In this document: piece by piece, positions 35,377-45,181 of the stretch
Position numbering within the stretch: the first letter of the stretch is position 1
How the letters are laid out: every line of letters begins with the position of its first letter
Notes under the pieces: model-generated
Database searches by the model: none
What the model was told of the DNA's origin: nothing
What the model saw: the letters and a program-made list of their open reading frames with translations, nothing else
Source: Dyadobacter koreensis
Lineage (GTDB): Bacteria > Bacteroidota > Bacteroidia > Cytophagales > Spirosomataceae
NCBI RefSeq assembly: GCF_900108855.1
Contig: NZ_FNXY01000004.1
Location: 310,001-374,000 of the forward strand
Length of the DNA: 64,000 bases
Direction: 5' to 3'
Translations under genes and position numbers: made by a program

Positions 35377-36669
35377 CTATCCGATTACTTCTTTAAGAGA
35401 ATCTTCGTTTGCCTGAATAATTCTTTCAATATGACTGTCTTCCAGCGCAGTAGACAGGAACATACTTTCAAACTGAGACGGCCCCATATAAATTCCACGG
35501 TCAAGCATCGCATGAAAATACTTTCCAAATAACGGAAGATTTGAAGATTTTGCAGATGGAAAATCAGTTACTTGCTGATCCGTAAAAAAAAGCGTGTACA
35601 TTGATCCGATACTATTGATTGTATAGTCCAAACCGAGCTTTTTCATGGAGTTCTTGAAGCCGTTTACAAGCTTATGCCCCGACAGTTCCAATTGAGAATA
35701 AACTTCCGGATGTTCGTTAAGATAACTCAGCATCGTCAATCCGGCAGCCATAGCAATTGGATTTCCTGATAATGTACCAGCCTGATAAACAGGACCTAAC
35801 GGAGAAACCCAGTTCATAATCTCGGCTTTTCCGCCATAGGCACCAACCGGCATTCCTCCACCAATTATTTTACCCAACGTAGTCAAATCCGGTTTGATAC
35901 CGAACCTCTCCTGCGCACCGCCTTTTGAAAGACGAAATCCTGTCATTACTTCGTCAAAGATGAAAACGATTCCTTCTTCGTCGCAAATCCTACGAAGTCC
36001 TTCCAGAAAACCTTCAGCCGGAAGCACGCAGCCCATATTTCCCACAACGGGTTCAAGAATTAAGGCAGCAATTTGTCCTTTGTTAGCATCGACAAGTTTC
36101 TGAACTGCATCAAGGTCATTGTATGGAGCTGTCAGCGTATCGTTAGCCACGCCTTTGGTTACACCGGGACTGTCAGGAGTTCCAAACGTTACAGCACCAC
36201 TACCCGCGGCTATTAAAAAGCTATCGCCGTGTCCGTGATAACATCCTTCGAATTTGATAATTTTGTCACGGCCTGTGAAACCACGCGCCACGCGAATAGC
36301 CGACATGGTAGCTTCTGTTCCCGAGTTTACCATACGAACTTTTTCGATCGAAGGAACCATGGAAGTAATTAATTCAGCGATTTCTACCTCTCTCCTGGTA
36401 GGAGCGCCAAACGAAAAAGAGTGCTGGATGGCATCCGAAACTGCTTTTTGGATCAATTCATGGCCATGACCAAGAATCATTGGCCCCCAGGAATTAATTA
36501 ATTCGATATATTCATTATCATCCTCGTCATACACATAAGGTCCTTTCGCAGATTTGATAAAAACCGGAGAACCTCCTACCGCACGAAATGCACGAACCGG
36601 TGAATTAACACCACCGGGAATAAAATTTTGCGCCTTTTCAAATAAGGCCTGACTCGTTGAAATATTCAT
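35377..36669 (-). CDS. hemL: Glutamate-1-semialdehyde 2,1-aminomutase
   Basis: This 430-residue PLP enzyme makes 5-aminolevulinate in the C5 pathway of haem synthesis. It opens with [19 protein letters not shown] and has the [18 protein letters not shown] segment. The PLP Asp is in [11 protein letters not shown] and the PLP lysine in [18 protein letters not shown]. The length and motifs are fully typical. It lies between the ligand-binding receptor gene (7 bases upstream) and a glycosyltransferase gene (3 bases downstream), so all three share a transcript. Confidence 0.97.
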   Translation of the reverse strand: MNISTSQALFEKAQNFIPGGVNSPVRAFRAVGGSPVFIKSAKGPYVYDEDDNEYIELINSWGPMILGHGHELIQKAVSDAIQHSFSFGAPTRREVEIAELITSMVPSIEKVRMVNSGTEATMSAIRVARGFTGRDKIIKFEGCYHGHGDSFLIAAGSGAVTFGTPDSPGVTKGVANDTLTAPYNDLDAVQKLVDANKGQIAALILEPVVGNMGCVLPAEGFLEGLRRICDEEGIVFIFDEVMTGFRLSKGGAQERFGIKPDLTTLGKIIGGGMPVGAYGGKAEIMNWVSPLGPVYQAGTLSGNPIAMAAGLTMLSYLNEHPEVYSQLELSGHKLVNGFKNSMKKLGLDYTINSIGSMYTLFFTDQQVTDFPSAKSSNLPLFGKYFHAMLDRGIYMGPSQFESMFLSTALEDSHIERIIQANEDSLKEVIG

Positions 36670-36676
36670 AATTTAA

Positions 36677-38386
36677 TTATCTAACCGGTACCCATTTTGT
36701 ACCACTATATTTTAATAACGGTGATATCTGATTTTCACGTGATTTTGTAAAGTCAAAACCGGAAAGAAGATAATCGTCGTCATACTTTCTCATTTCCAAA
36801 CCTCGTTTCAAACCGTCTTTATATTTCGCCAGCATGCGCCCGAAAAACAATAACTGATCGTAGCCCTGGTAAGAGTAAGATGATGGAAATGTATTGGTCT
36901 CTGCCCAATAAGATTTTTGGAATTCACGGACTTTTTCTTTCTCGCGATCCACATAGTCAGTCTCAATCAAAAACAAACGCGACCCGTATTTTCCTAAACG
37001 GGATTGCTGCATATTGAAACTAGCAGAATTGGCAAGCACGGGAACAGTTGTCATCGCTCTTGCATTTAAAATTTCCAGGACATTCACTCCTGAACTTCCA
37101 TCAGAAGCAAATAATGCTACGTGGGATGGTTTGGATGTCGCAAATTGAGACATTTTGTTTTCAAGCCATTCTCTGTCTGAAATAATTTTCAGCATTTCAA
37201 TGATACGTCCTCCGCGTGTCTTAATTTCATTCGCATATGAGAACGCCATAACAGAATCTTTCGCATTATTTCCGTAATAAATCGCAACAGCAGGCCCCGG
37301 TGCAACGGTTTTCATCCATTCGGCAGCTTTCTGGGTCTGGAACTGGATTGAAGGATGCGCCAGATACATATTTTCTCCGCGGTTTAACAAACTGGCATCG
37401 GTTGATAAAGGATTCAGCATAAACATATCAGCACTGGAAACATATCCGGCAGCAACATCAAAAGTATTTGGATATAAGGGACCAATCACAAGATCGGACT
37501 GTTGAAATTCAGGATTTCCAACAATTCCATTGATAGATTTTGCTTCATTGGTGACATCGTAGGCTACCAAATTAATTTTGATTCCTTCCGTTTCCAATTG
37601 TTTCTGCGCCTGAACAAGACCTAAATAATAATCATAGGCAAACTGGTTGGTCCGTCTTTTAGAAGTATTAAATTCGTCGAGCCGGAAAGGCAGCATCACA
37701 GAAACATTTAAATATCCCTTATCCCACTGTCCAGCGGTTTTTGGAATGCTTTTCTGAGGTCCATCAGCTATCGTGGAGTTCTTCTCTTTACTGCTGACCT
37801 TAAATTGTGAAACCAGCTGCTCCGCTTGCAACGCGTCAGTTTTCGTCGAAGTAGGCGAACGATCAATAAATTGAATCAACTCGATGGCGATATCACGGTC
37901 TTCCGGAAACTGTTTTTGAATTTCTTTAAGTTTGGCCAAATCCTTAACTTCTCCAAAATAATGTTGTTTCAGCCCCTGAACATCCTTATTGTAAGAAGAA
38001 TCTTTAATCCGTTGTAAAAAGCCAAGGCCTTCCTTATATTGTTCTGTCGCCAAATGGTTCGCTCCTAACAAATAATATACATCATTTATCTTGTTCCAGG
38101 CAGGATAACGACTGATCAGTTGCAAAAGCATCTGTTTGCTTTCTCTGTACCGTTTCAGATTATAGGCTGCTAATCCATAATAATAATGAGCATATGGAGA
38201 ATATGGTGTTTGAATGCTGGTGCTTGTTAGCGGTGCCAGTTTTTCAATAGCGATATTATATGCCCCTTTTTTAATATCAGAGACAGCTGCTTTATATTTT
38301 GTTTCATTTTGTGCCGGGGTTTGAGCAAAAGAGATATTGTTCAGGCCCGCATAAATGAATAACATCAAAAGAACAAAAATTCTCAT
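36677..38386 (-). CDS. Exported TPR protein with periplasmic type 1 binding domain
   Basis: This 569-residue protein has a signal peptide (MRIFVLLMLFIYAGLNNISFAQ). TPR-like helices follow (about 25-170, for example AYNIAIEKLAPLTS, YYGLAAYNLKRYRESKQML and YYLLGANHLATEQYKEGLGFL). The C-terminal two thirds is a periplasmic-binding-protein type 1 fold (about 225-565), with the features NVSVMLPF, VIGPLYPNTFDVAA and PVLANSASFN. TPR plus a type 1 binding fold is also the plan of the penicillin-binding-protein activator LpoA. A role in envelope assembly is therefore possible, but an amino-acid receptor is equally possible. Confidence 0.75.
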   Translation of the reverse strand: MRIFVLLMLFIYAGLNNISFAQTPAQNETKYKAAVSDIKKGAYNIAIEKLAPLTSTSIQTPYSPYAHYYYGLAAYNLKRYRESKQMLLQLISRYPAWNKINDVYYLLGANHLATEQYKEGLGFLQRIKDSSYNKDVQGLKQHYFGEVKDLAKLKEIQKQFPEDRDIAIELIQFIDRSPTSTKTDALQAEQLVSQFKVSSKEKNSTIADGPQKSIPKTAGQWDKGYLNVSVMLPFRLDEFNTSKRRTNQFAYDYYLGLVQAQKQLETEGIKINLVAYDVTNEAKSINGIVGNPEFQQSDLVIGPLYPNTFDVAAGYVSSADMFMLNPLSTDASLLNRGENMYLAHPSIQFQTQKAAEWMKTVAPGPAVAIYYGNNAKDSVMAFSYANEIKTRGGRIIEMLKIISDREWLENKMSQFATSKPSHVALFASDGSSGVNVLEILNARAMTTVPVLANSASFNMQQSRLGKYGSRLFLIETDYVDREKEKVREFQKSYWAETNTFPSSYSYQGYDQLLFFGRMLAKYKDGLKRGLEMRKYDDDYLLSGFDFTKSRENQISPLLKYSGTKWVPVR

Positions 38387-38452
38387 TGGCTTTTCAGTCA
38401 GGTTAAATTTGGTGGGACAAATTACGAAAACCGTTTAAAGGGAAAAAGAAAC

Positions 38453-38483
38453 GGGCAATGTTTCCATTCCGAAACATTGCCCC
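38453..38483 (-). terminator. Terminator of yidC
   Basis: GGGCAATGTTTC (38453-38464) and GAAACATTGCCC (38471-38482) form a 12-bp perfect stem. On the minus strand a T-rich stretch (GTTTCTTTTTCCC) follows. It separates yidC from the receptor-hemL operon. Confidence 0.8.
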
Positions 38484-38507
38484 TCCTCTTTTGGTAAAAT
38501 ACCTTTA

Positions 38508-40328
38508 TTACTTGCGTTTCGTACGTTTTTCTAATTCAGCTTGTTTCTTTTTAGCTTCATCAGCAGCCTGTAACGACTTTTCAAGATACTTCTGGAACTT
38601 CGTTTGTTTTTTCTCTCCAGATGCATTTTTCTTACGATTTTCTTCCAGAATATTTCTGATCTTATCTTCGTTCACAAACTTTTTAATCAACAACTGCTGG
38701 CCAATTGTAACCACGTTAGAAACAAAATAGTAGAACGTTAAACCTGCCGGGAACGAGTTCAAAACAAACATGAACATTAACGGCATGATATAACTCAACA
38801 TTTTCATGTTGACAGGACCTGGCTGGTTCGGCGTGATCTGGTTGTTATAATAAGCGTATCCGATACTTGAAATGGTCATCATGATCGTGAACAAGCTCAC
38901 GTGATCTCCATAAAAGGGAAGTGCAAAGGGAAGTTTGATAAACGAGTCATAAGTTGACAAATCACTGGCCCAAAGGAAAGATTGCTGTCTAAGCTCAATC
39001 AGGTTGGGGAACAAGAAAAAGAGCGAGAAAAGAATTGGCATCGTGGCTAGTACAGGTATACAGCCACTTAGCGGACTTACGCCTACTTCCTGATACAATT
39101 TCATCTGATCCTGCTGCTGTTTAGCCATATCGTCCGGATTACGGGCTTTAAGTTCTTCCAGTTCAGGAGCAAGCAATTTCATCTTCGCCATGCTGATGTA
39201 AGATTTGTAAGTAAGCGGCGTAAGCAACGTTTTTACAAACAATACAAGGCAAATAATCAAAAGACCATAGTTCGAAATAAACCCTTCCAAAAAGTTAAAT
39301 AAAGGAACAAGGAAGAATTTATTGATCGGCTTCAGGAATGCATATCCGAGATATACGTTTTGCTCAAAGTTTTCAGCCTGAACTTTTTGAACGATATGAT
39401 AGTCGTTAGGACCGATATAGAACTGGAAATTTGCTTCATTTTTTTGAACAGCCGACATTGGAATTGAAGCCGCGACATTGGCAGTTTTCACAATTGTCGT
39501 GTCATTCACGTTCACATCTGTCTTAACGTCAACATTTGTGAAAGGGTGTTTCTCGGAAATTAACCCTGCAAGAAAATATTTATGCTTAATGGTAAACCAC
39601 TTAACAGGATCCTCAGCCTTTGCTTCTTCGTTAGACGTAGGGCTTTGCGTTAAACTGTGCAGTCCGTCTGTATAATAATTGACTGTAATCGCCTTACGGT
39701 TTTCAGTCATATCATTTTCAAGTTTCAAAAGATCATTTTTCCAGTCTAGCTGAATCGTCTTATCTCCTGCAACAAGGCTGTTCGATTTGATACCATAATC
39801 AATTACATAACCAGCACCGTGTACAACATAAGTCTGTTCAACAAACTGATTTTTACCTAAATCTGTACGGTAAGTGATAATCGCCGAATCTTTTTCGGCA
39901 AGTGTCTGGCTTGTTGAAGAGGTTGTGAAAAATTGATCAGCCAAATTCACATTCCCAGCTTGCGTCGGGAAGTTAATTTGAAATTTATTGTGATTTTCAA
40001 CAATCAGATAAAGGGGCTTTTTGTCATAAGTTTTGTATTTTTTCAACATAACTTCTTTCAAAACACCACCCTTATTCGTAAAAACAATACGGGAATCAGT
40101 TGTTTCAATAACCAAATCCTGAGGAGCAATTTTCACAACGGCCGTATCACCTGATGCGAGTGCCTGAGCGGTGTCTGCTTTTATGGCTGCTTGTGCTGTG
40201 GCAGCCTTGGCAGAGTCCGAATTCACTTGGGCTATCGGAGCGGGTTCCACTGGTTTTGGAACCAGAAACTGATAGCCGACCAGCATTAGCATTATAAGTA
40301 CTAAGCCGATTACAAAATTTTTATCCAT
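38508..40328 (-). CDS. yidC: Membrane protein insertase YidC
   Basis: This 606-residue inner-membrane insertase has an N-terminal membrane helix (VIGLVLIMLMLVGYQFLVPKP). A large periplasmic beta domain (about 60-345) follows, then the conserved 60-kDa core with five helices (about 355-560, LLTPLTYKSYISMAKMKLLAPE and SPLSGCIPVLATMPILFSLFFL). The C-terminal tail is long and very basic (rich in KKK and AADEAKKKQ), which would favour ribosome contact. The gene is preceded by its own -7 box, and lies downstream of pyrG. Confidence 0.96.
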   Translation of the reverse strand: MDKNFVIGLVLIMLMLVGYQFLVPKPVEPAPIAQVNSDSAKAATAQAAIKADTAQALASGDTAVVKIAPQDLVIETTDSRIVFTNKGGVLKEVMLKKYKTYDKKPLYLIVENHNKFQINFPTQAGNVNLADQFFTTSSTSQTLAEKDSAIITYRTDLGKNQFVEQTYVVHGAGYVIDYGIKSNSLVAGDKTIQLDWKNDLLKLENDMTENRKAITVNYYTDGLHSLTQSPTSNEEAKAEDPVKWFTIKHKYFLAGLISEKHPFTNVDVKTDVNVNDTTIVKTANVAASIPMSAVQKNEANFQFYIGPNDYHIVQKVQAENFEQNVYLGYAFLKPINKFFLVPLFNFLEGFISNYGLLIICLVLFVKTLLTPLTYKSYISMAKMKLLAPELEELKARNPDDMAKQQQDQMKLYQEVGVSPLSGCIPVLATMPILFSLFFLFPNLIELRQQSFLWASDLSTYDSFIKLPFALPFYGDHVSLFTIMMTISSIGYAYYNNQITPNQPGPVNMKMLSYIMPLMFMFVLNSFPAGLTFYYFVSNVVTIGQQLLIKKFVNEDKIRNILEENRKKNASGEKKQTKFQKYLEKSLQAADEAKKKQAELEKRTKRK

Positions 40329-40352
40329 TCTTAACTAAAAATTATTGAGATA

Positions 40353-40378
40353 TTGCCCTCGTCGGGAGGGCAAAGGTA
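40353..40378 (-). promoter_or_regulatory. yidC: yidC -7 box and overlapping hairpin
   Basis: On the minus strand TACCTTTG (40371-40378) matches TAnnTTTG. An 8-bp perfect hairpin, TTGCCCTC and GAGGGCAA (40353-40373), begins inside the box and would be at the 5' end of the yidC message. No T-run follows, so it is not a standard terminator; it may stabilise the mRNA or be fortuitous. Confidence 0.45.
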
Positions 40379-40424
40379 ATAAGTTTTTCCTGATTGGCTT
40401 TCCTGATTGAAGGAATAGATCAAA

Positions 40425-42071
40425 TCAGGACACAACAGAACGTTTTTCCAACGAATAAGTCAACGCAGCTTTTACGAAATTCACAAAAAGCGGATGGGGA
40501 TTCATTACAGTACTTTTCAGTTCAGGGTGAAATTGTACGCCAACATAAAACGGGTGTCCGGGAAGTTCAACCATTTCAACAAGATTGTTGTCAGGATTAA
40601 TACCCGTTGCCATCAGTCCCTTTTCTTCAAACGCTTTTAAATATTTATTATTGAATTCGTAGCGGTGGCGGTGGCGTTCCTTGATATTCAGTTTTCCGTA
40701 GATACGGTTGGCAAGAGAATCTTTTTTCAGACGGCAGGGATATGCTCCCAAACGCATCGTTCCACCCATATTTGCCACATCTTTTTGATCTTCCATCAGG
40801 TTAATTACAGGATGTTCGGTAGATGCATCCATTTCAACCGAGTGCGCACCTTCCAAGCCAACGACGTTACGGGCATACTCAATAACAGCCATTTGCATAC
40901 CTAAACAAATACCAAAGAAAGGAATTCCGTTTTCACGAACATACTGGATTGCCTCGATTTTCCCGTCAATTCCACGTTCCCCAAAACCAGGAGCCACCAG
41001 AACTCCGTCCAGTCCTGAAAGTTTTTCTATAACGTTTTCAGGCGTAAGACTCTCTGAGTGAATCCATTCGATTGTTACTTTACATTCATTGGCAGAGCCC
41101 GCATGGATAAAAGATTCTACAATAGATTTGTAAGCATCGTGCAATTCAACATATTTACCTACCAAACCGATTTTAATAGCATCGATCGGATTTTTCAGTC
41201 GTGAAAGGAAAGTTTTCCAAGCATCAAGATCAACATCCTTATCATTATATATGTCAAGCATATACAACGCGCGCTGATCAAGTCTTTCCTTTAACATCAA
41301 CAACGGCACAGCATAAATCGTATCTGCGTCCATCGCCTCAATAACCGAATTTACCTGAACGTTACAGAACAACGCAATTTTTTTACGAAGATCCGTTGGC
41401 AAAGGATGTTCGGTACGACAGACCAGGATATCCGGCTGAATACCTGATTCCTGCAACATTCTTACCGAGTGCTGCGTTGGTTTCGTTTTCAGCTCCCCAG
41501 CAGAATTCAAGTACGGAATAAGCGTCAAATGAATAATTAAAGTGTCGTTGTGTTCCAGTTCGAATTTAATCTGACGAACCGCTTCAAGGAAAGGAAGTGA
41601 TTCGATATCTCCGACACAACCGCCAATTTCTGTAATAACGATGTCATAATCACCGGTTTGACCCAGCAACATCATATTTCTTTTTAATTCGTCAGTAATG
41701 TGAGGAACAACCTGAACTGTTTTACCAAGGAAATCACCGCGTCTTTCCGCAGTAATAACGTTGTGATAAATCCGTCCTGTCGTAACATTATTTGCCTGAG
41801 AAGTGCTTACGTTTAAAAAACGCTCGTAGTGACCTAAATCCAGATCCGTTTCTGCACCATCATCCGTTACGTAGCATTCTCCATGCTCGTAAGGATTCAT
41901 AGTTCCCGGATCAATATTTATATATGGATCAAATTTTTGGATTGTAACTGAAAGCCCTCTGGCTTGCAGTAATTTAGCGAGAGATGAAGCTATAATCCCT
42001 TTACCTAATGATGATGTAACACCGCCCGTAACGAAAATGTACTTAGCGGTCTTTCGTGCTTTGGAAGCCAT
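40425..42071 (-). CDS. pyrG: CTP synthase
   Basis: This 548-residue enzyme aminates UTP to CTP with ATP and glutamine. The N-terminal amidoligase domain starts KYIFVTGGVTSSLGKGI and includes the DPYINIDPGTMNP segment. The glutamine amidotransferase domain (about 290-548) has the nucleophile in FFGICLGMQMAV and the His/Glu pair in VQFHPELKS. ATG 42071 gives the expected MASKARKTAKYIFV start; a TTG at 42107 overlaps the -7 box and is rejected. It is probably transcribed from the box at 42105-42112. Confidence 0.97.
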   Translation of the reverse strand: MASKARKTAKYIFVTGGVTSSLGKGIIASSLAKLLQARGLSVTIQKFDPYINIDPGTMNPYEHGECYVTDDGAETDLDLGHYERFLNVSTSQANNVTTGRIYHNVITAERRGDFLGKTVQVVPHITDELKRNMMLLGQTGDYDIVITEIGGCVGDIESLPFLEAVRQIKFELEHNDTLIIHLTLIPYLNSAGELKTKPTQHSVRMLQESGIQPDILVCRTEHPLPTDLRKKIALFCNVQVNSVIEAMDADTIYAVPLLMLKERLDQRALYMLDIYNDKDVDLDAWKTFLSRLKNPIDAIKIGLVGKYVELHDAYKSIVESFIHAGSANECKVTIEWIHSESLTPENVIEKLSGLDGVLVAPGFGERGIDGKIEAIQYVRENGIPFFGICLGMQMAVIEYARNVVGLEGAHSVEMDASTEHPVINLMEDQKDVANMGGTMRLGAYPCRLKKDSLANRIYGKLNIKERHRHRYEFNNKYLKAFEEKGLMATGINPDNNLVEMVELPGHPFYVGVQFHPELKSTVMNPHPLFVNFVKAALTYSLEKRSVVS

Positions 42072-42104
42072 AAGACTTTGCTTTTTTTCTATGATTACGG
42101 GATA

Positions 42105-42112
42105 CAAAAGTA
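42105..42112 (-). promoter_or_regulatory. pyrG: -7 box of pyrG
   Basis: On the minus strand TACTTTTG matches TAnnTTTG exactly and lies 33 bases before the pyrG ATG. Confidence 0.55.
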
Positions 42113-42309
42113 CAGCAAAAAAGGCAGATTTTTATGTCTTGGGCTTGAAATATTTCTATGAAGCTTCGTAAGAGATTGTGAGTCTATGTAATTAACCTCC
42201 AAAAAAATATTATTTGAACAATTCCGGGAATACGTTTACGCTTATAAATAACCTCAAAAATACAATTTTTCGTATCTCCGTTACTATTTCCGCCTCTGGT
42301 CAGGTTTGA

Positions 42310-42317
42310 TAAATTTG
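42310..42317 (+). promoter_or_regulatory. -7 box of the PIG-L deacetylase gene
   Basis: TAAATTTG matches TAnnTTTG and lies 46 bases before the ATG at 42364. No convincing -33 TTG is seen. Confidence 0.45.
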
Positions 42318-42363
42318 TTTATTTTAGCAAAAACTAAACCTCATCCTAACCACCGGCTGATTA

Positions 42364-43257
42364 ATGAAAAAATATATTTTGCTACTGTGGACATGCTGTT
42401 CACTTCCAGTTTTAAAAGCTCAAAGCACAAAACCGGAACCTTCCTCCCCTATACGCGTAATTGTTTTTGGCGCACATCCGGATGACTGCGATCTTGGTGC
42501 TGGTGGAGTTGCCACGATCTATTCATCGATGGGTCATAAAGTAAAATTCGTTTCGCTGACCAACGGGGACAAGGGCCATCAAAGCATGAATGAAGGAGAA
42601 TTATATTATCGCCGCCTCAAAGAGGCGAAAGAAGCGGCGAAACGTTTTGGAATTGAATATGAAGTTTTGAAAAATAATGACGGCGAACTGATGCCGACGC
42701 TGGAAAACCGCCTCGAGGTGATCCGCCAGATTAGAAAATGGAATGCAGATATTGTAATCGCTCCGAGAACAAACGATTATCATCCCGACCATCGTAATAC
42801 TGGTGTAATCGTACAGGATGCGGCTTATCTCGTGATAGTTCCCAACATTGCCAGCAATGTGACGCCATTAAGAAAAAATCCTGTTTTCCTTTATTTTCGT
42901 GATCGTTTCCAAAAACCTAACCCATTCCGGCCTGATATCGCCATAGATCTTACCGCTGCGATGCCACAGAAAGTTTATGGACTGGATGCTCACGTCTCGC
43001 AGTTTTACGAGTGGCTTCCATGGACCAACCAGGATCTGGAGAATGTGCCGAAAGATGTAAATGAGCGAAAAAAATGGCTTTTGGCAGCGATGGAGAAAAG
43101 ATCTGCTGTTACTCCGGAAATAAAAGTTTCGCTCGAAAAATGGTATGGAAAGGAAAACGCCGAAAAAGTAAAACAGGCAGAAGTTTTTGAGATCTGTGAA
43201 TATGGAAAACAGCCAACCGCAGAGGAAATTAAAAAATTGTTCCCCATGCTACCTTAG
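42364..43257 (+). CDS. Exported PIG-L family N-deacetylase
   Basis: This 297-residue protein has a signal peptide (about residues 1-20, ending LKAQ) and then a PIG-L/LmbE deacetylase domain. The zinc-binding motif is FGAHPDDCDLGAGG (about 36-49) and the second metal site PRTNDYHPDHRNTG. Family members deacetylate N-acetylglucosamine-type groups. Export to the periplasm points to a glycan or peptidoglycan-derived substrate, but none can be named. It is a single gene with its own promoter box and a hairpin terminator. Confidence 0.88.
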   Translation: MKKYILLLWTCCSLPVLKAQSTKPEPSSPIRVIVFGAHPDDCDLGAGGVATIYSSMGHKVKFVSLTNGDKGHQSMNEGELYYRRLKEAKEAAKRFGIEYEVLKNNDGELMPTLENRLEVIRQIRKWNADIVIAPRTNDYHPDHRNTGVIVQDAAYLVIVPNIASNVTPLRKNPVFLYFRDRFQKPNPFRPDIAIDLTAAMPQKVYGLDAHVSQFYEWLPWTNQDLENVPKDVNERKKWLLAAMEKRSAVTPEIKVSLEKWYGKENAEKVKQAEVFEICEYGKQPTAEEIKKLFPMLP

Positions 43258-43261
43258 CAGA

Positions 43262-43302
43262 ACGAGCCTCACAGATAAGTTGATATCTGTAAGGCTCGTC
43301 TT
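43262..43302. terminator. Hairpin between convergent genes
   Basis: ACGAGCCT-C-ACAGATA pairs with TATCTGT-A-AGGCTCGT (43262-43299), a two-segment stem. There is no strong T-run on either side, so it may act as a weak terminator or an mRNA 3'-end stabiliser for both convergent genes. Confidence 0.6.
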
Positions 43303-43303
43303 A

Positions 43304-44461
43304 CTATGAAAGCCGGTCTTTAAAGCTTTCGTAGCCATAGGAACGAATCAATCTAAAAGACCCGTTTTTTTGCCAAATACCAATGGAAGGAAGATTAACA
43401 CCGTTAAATGTTGTCGTTTTAACCATCGTGTAGTGAATCATATCTTCAAAAATGATCCGATCTCCGATTTGAAGCGGCTTGTCAAATGAATAGTCTCCGA
43501 TGAAATCCCCTGCTAGGCAGGTCATCCCTCCCATCCGATATGTTGGCTTTCCGGGCTGTGCTTCATGATAAGCGCCCCGGATCACCGGCTTGTACGGCAT
43601 TTCCAAAGTATCAGGCATATGTGCTGCAAAAGAAGTATCCAAAATTGCCACATCAATTCCCTGGCTATCCATGACATCCAGGACAGTCGTTACCAGCTCG
43701 CCAGTCCTCCACGCTATCGCGGAACCAGGTTCAAGTATCACATCAATGTTATATTTCTCGCGAATTTTCTGAACAAGACCAATCAGCTTATCGATATCGT
43801 AACCTTCCCTTGTCATTAAATGTCCGCCACCCATATTGAGCCATTTTGCCTGATGTAATAAATCAGCAAAACGCGATTCCAGAGCTTCCAGTGTTCTTTC
43901 CAAAGTTGAGGAATCGTTCTCACAAAGGGAATGAAAGTGAATCCCATCAATGCCATCTGGTAAGGTATCAGGGAGTTTGTCGCGCGTCACACCGAGACGA
44001 GAGCCTGGTACGCACGGGTTGTACATATCTGTTTCTACTTCTGAATACTGCGGATTTACACGGATACCACATGACAACGCATGTTCAGGATTAGCCGCTT
44101 TAAATTCCTCGACTCGACCTTTGAAACGCTCCCACTGGCTGAATGAATTAAAAGTGATGTGGCTGCTGCGCTCCATGATTTCAGTAAATTCCTGATCCAA
44201 ATAGGCTGGCATATAAGTATGTGCCGGATATCCCATAAAATCGTTTATCAGTTTCACCTCGTTCAGAGAACTCGCCGTTGCGCCGCTCAGATATTCTTTT
44301 ACAATCGGAAATGCGCTGTACATTGAGAAACCTTTCAATGCGAGAATAATCTTGCAGCCAGCCGATTTCTGAACATGGTCTATTAAGGTCAGATTTTTGC
44401 GAAGCAACTCTTCCTCTAAAACAAAACAGGGAGACGGGATATTTGTGTAATCAATTGGCAT
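43304..44461 (-). CDS. nspC: Carboxynorspermidine/carboxyspermidine decarboxylase
   Basis: This 385-residue PLP enzyme of the alanine-racemase fold decarboxylates carboxyspermidine or carboxynorspermidine, the last step of the alternative polyamine pathway used by many Bacteroidota. It has the PLP lysine in IILALKGFSMYSAF, the HFHSLCENDSSTLE region, the EPGSAIAW phosphate-binding loop and the C-terminal CLAGDFIGDY with the active-site Cys. ATG 44461 gives MPIDYTNIPSPCFVLEE; a longer frame to 44557 adds 32 residues and covers the -7 box. The partner carboxyspermidine dehydrogenase is not in the window. Confidence 0.92.
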   Translation of the reverse strand: MPIDYTNIPSPCFVLEEELLRKNLTLIDHVQKSAGCKIILALKGFSMYSAFPIVKEYLSGATASSLNEVKLINDFMGYPAHTYMPAYLDQEFTEIMERSSHITFNSFSQWERFKGRVEEFKAANPEHALSCGIRVNPQYSEVETDMYNPCVPGSRLGVTRDKLPDTLPDGIDGIHFHSLCENDSSTLERTLEALESRFADLLHQAKWLNMGGGHLMTREGYDIDKLIGLVQKIREKYNIDVILEPGSAIAWRTGELVTTVLDVMDSQGIDVAILDTSFAAHMPDTLEMPYKPVIRGAYHEAQPGKPTYRMGGMTCLAGDFIGDYSFDKPLQIGDRIIFEDMIHYTMVKTTTFNGVNLPSIGIWQKNGSFRLIRSYGYESFKDRLS

Positions 44462-44524
44462 TTTTATAGACAAAATGAGCGATGAATCAATGAGGCAAAA
44501 CCAATGTTTATTTACATTTGCACA

Positions 44525-44532
44525 CAAAAGTA
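44525..44532 (-). promoter_or_regulatory. nspC: -7 box of nspC
   Basis: On the minus strand TACTTTTG matches TAnnTTTG and lies 63 bases upstream of the nspC ATG, inside the divergent gap with the exonuclease gene. Confidence 0.45.
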
Positions 44533-44593
44533 AAAGATTGAATTGCGAAAAACGCATTTTACTGTTTTCATTTCAAATTAATAATATTGAATT

Positions 44594-45181
44594 ATGTCCT
44601 TCCTCGTACTTGATATTGAAATGACCGGCCCTGAGCCTGGGTGGAACGAGATCATACAGATCGGAGCCGAATTCTTTGATGATCAGTGGCGTTCCCTGGG
44701 AACATACCTTCAAAATGTATACCCCGAAAACGAAGAGGCGTTCACGGCAAAATCGGAGGAAGTACATGGTTTATCTATTGATGATCTGGAAGATGCACCG
44801 ATGATCTATGAGGTGATTCCTGAATTCGAAAAATGGATTAAGAAACTTAATGCCGGTAAACCAAATTTATCCAACGTCATTATCTGTGGTCAAAGCGTTA
44901 TTTATGATATCAATTTTCTTCGTTTTGCCTACCGTAAGGAAAAAATGAACTGGCCTTTTTCCAACAAACAGATCGATCTTCATACCGTTTCGTATCTGTT
45001 CTTTATGATGTTAGAAAAAAACGGCCGATCTGTCCCGCGTTCGCTCAGTCTGGGTTCAGTGGCAAGTTTCTTTGGTTTTGAACGAGAAGAAGAGACACAT
45101 AACGCTTTGGAAGATGCACAATTGACAGCCCGCTGTTTCAAAGAATTTTTCAAACTGATCGACAAAGTCAAACTTATATGA
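44594..45181 (+). CDS. DEDDh-type 3'-5' exonuclease
   Basis: This 195-residue protein has an RNase H-fold exonuclease domain of the DnaQ/oligoribonuclease superfamily. The four acids and the His are visible: LDIEMTG (Exo I, residues 5-11), GQSVIYDINFL (Exo II Asp), and HNALEDAQLT (Exo III His and Asp). There is no polymerase-binding tail, so it is a free-standing nuclease; substrate DNA or RNA cannot be told. Its stop codon overlaps the start of the bestrophin gene by 4 bases. Confidence 0.9.
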   Translation: MSFLVLDIEMTGPEPGWNEIIQIGAEFFDDQWRSLGTYLQNVYPENEEAFTAKSEEVHGLSIDDLEDAPMIYEVIPEFEKWIKKLNAGKPNLSNVIICGQSVIYDINFLRFAYRKEKMNWPFSNKQIDLHTVSYLFFMMLEKNGRSVPRSLSLGSVASFFGFEREEETHNALEDAQLTARCFKEFFKLIDKVKLI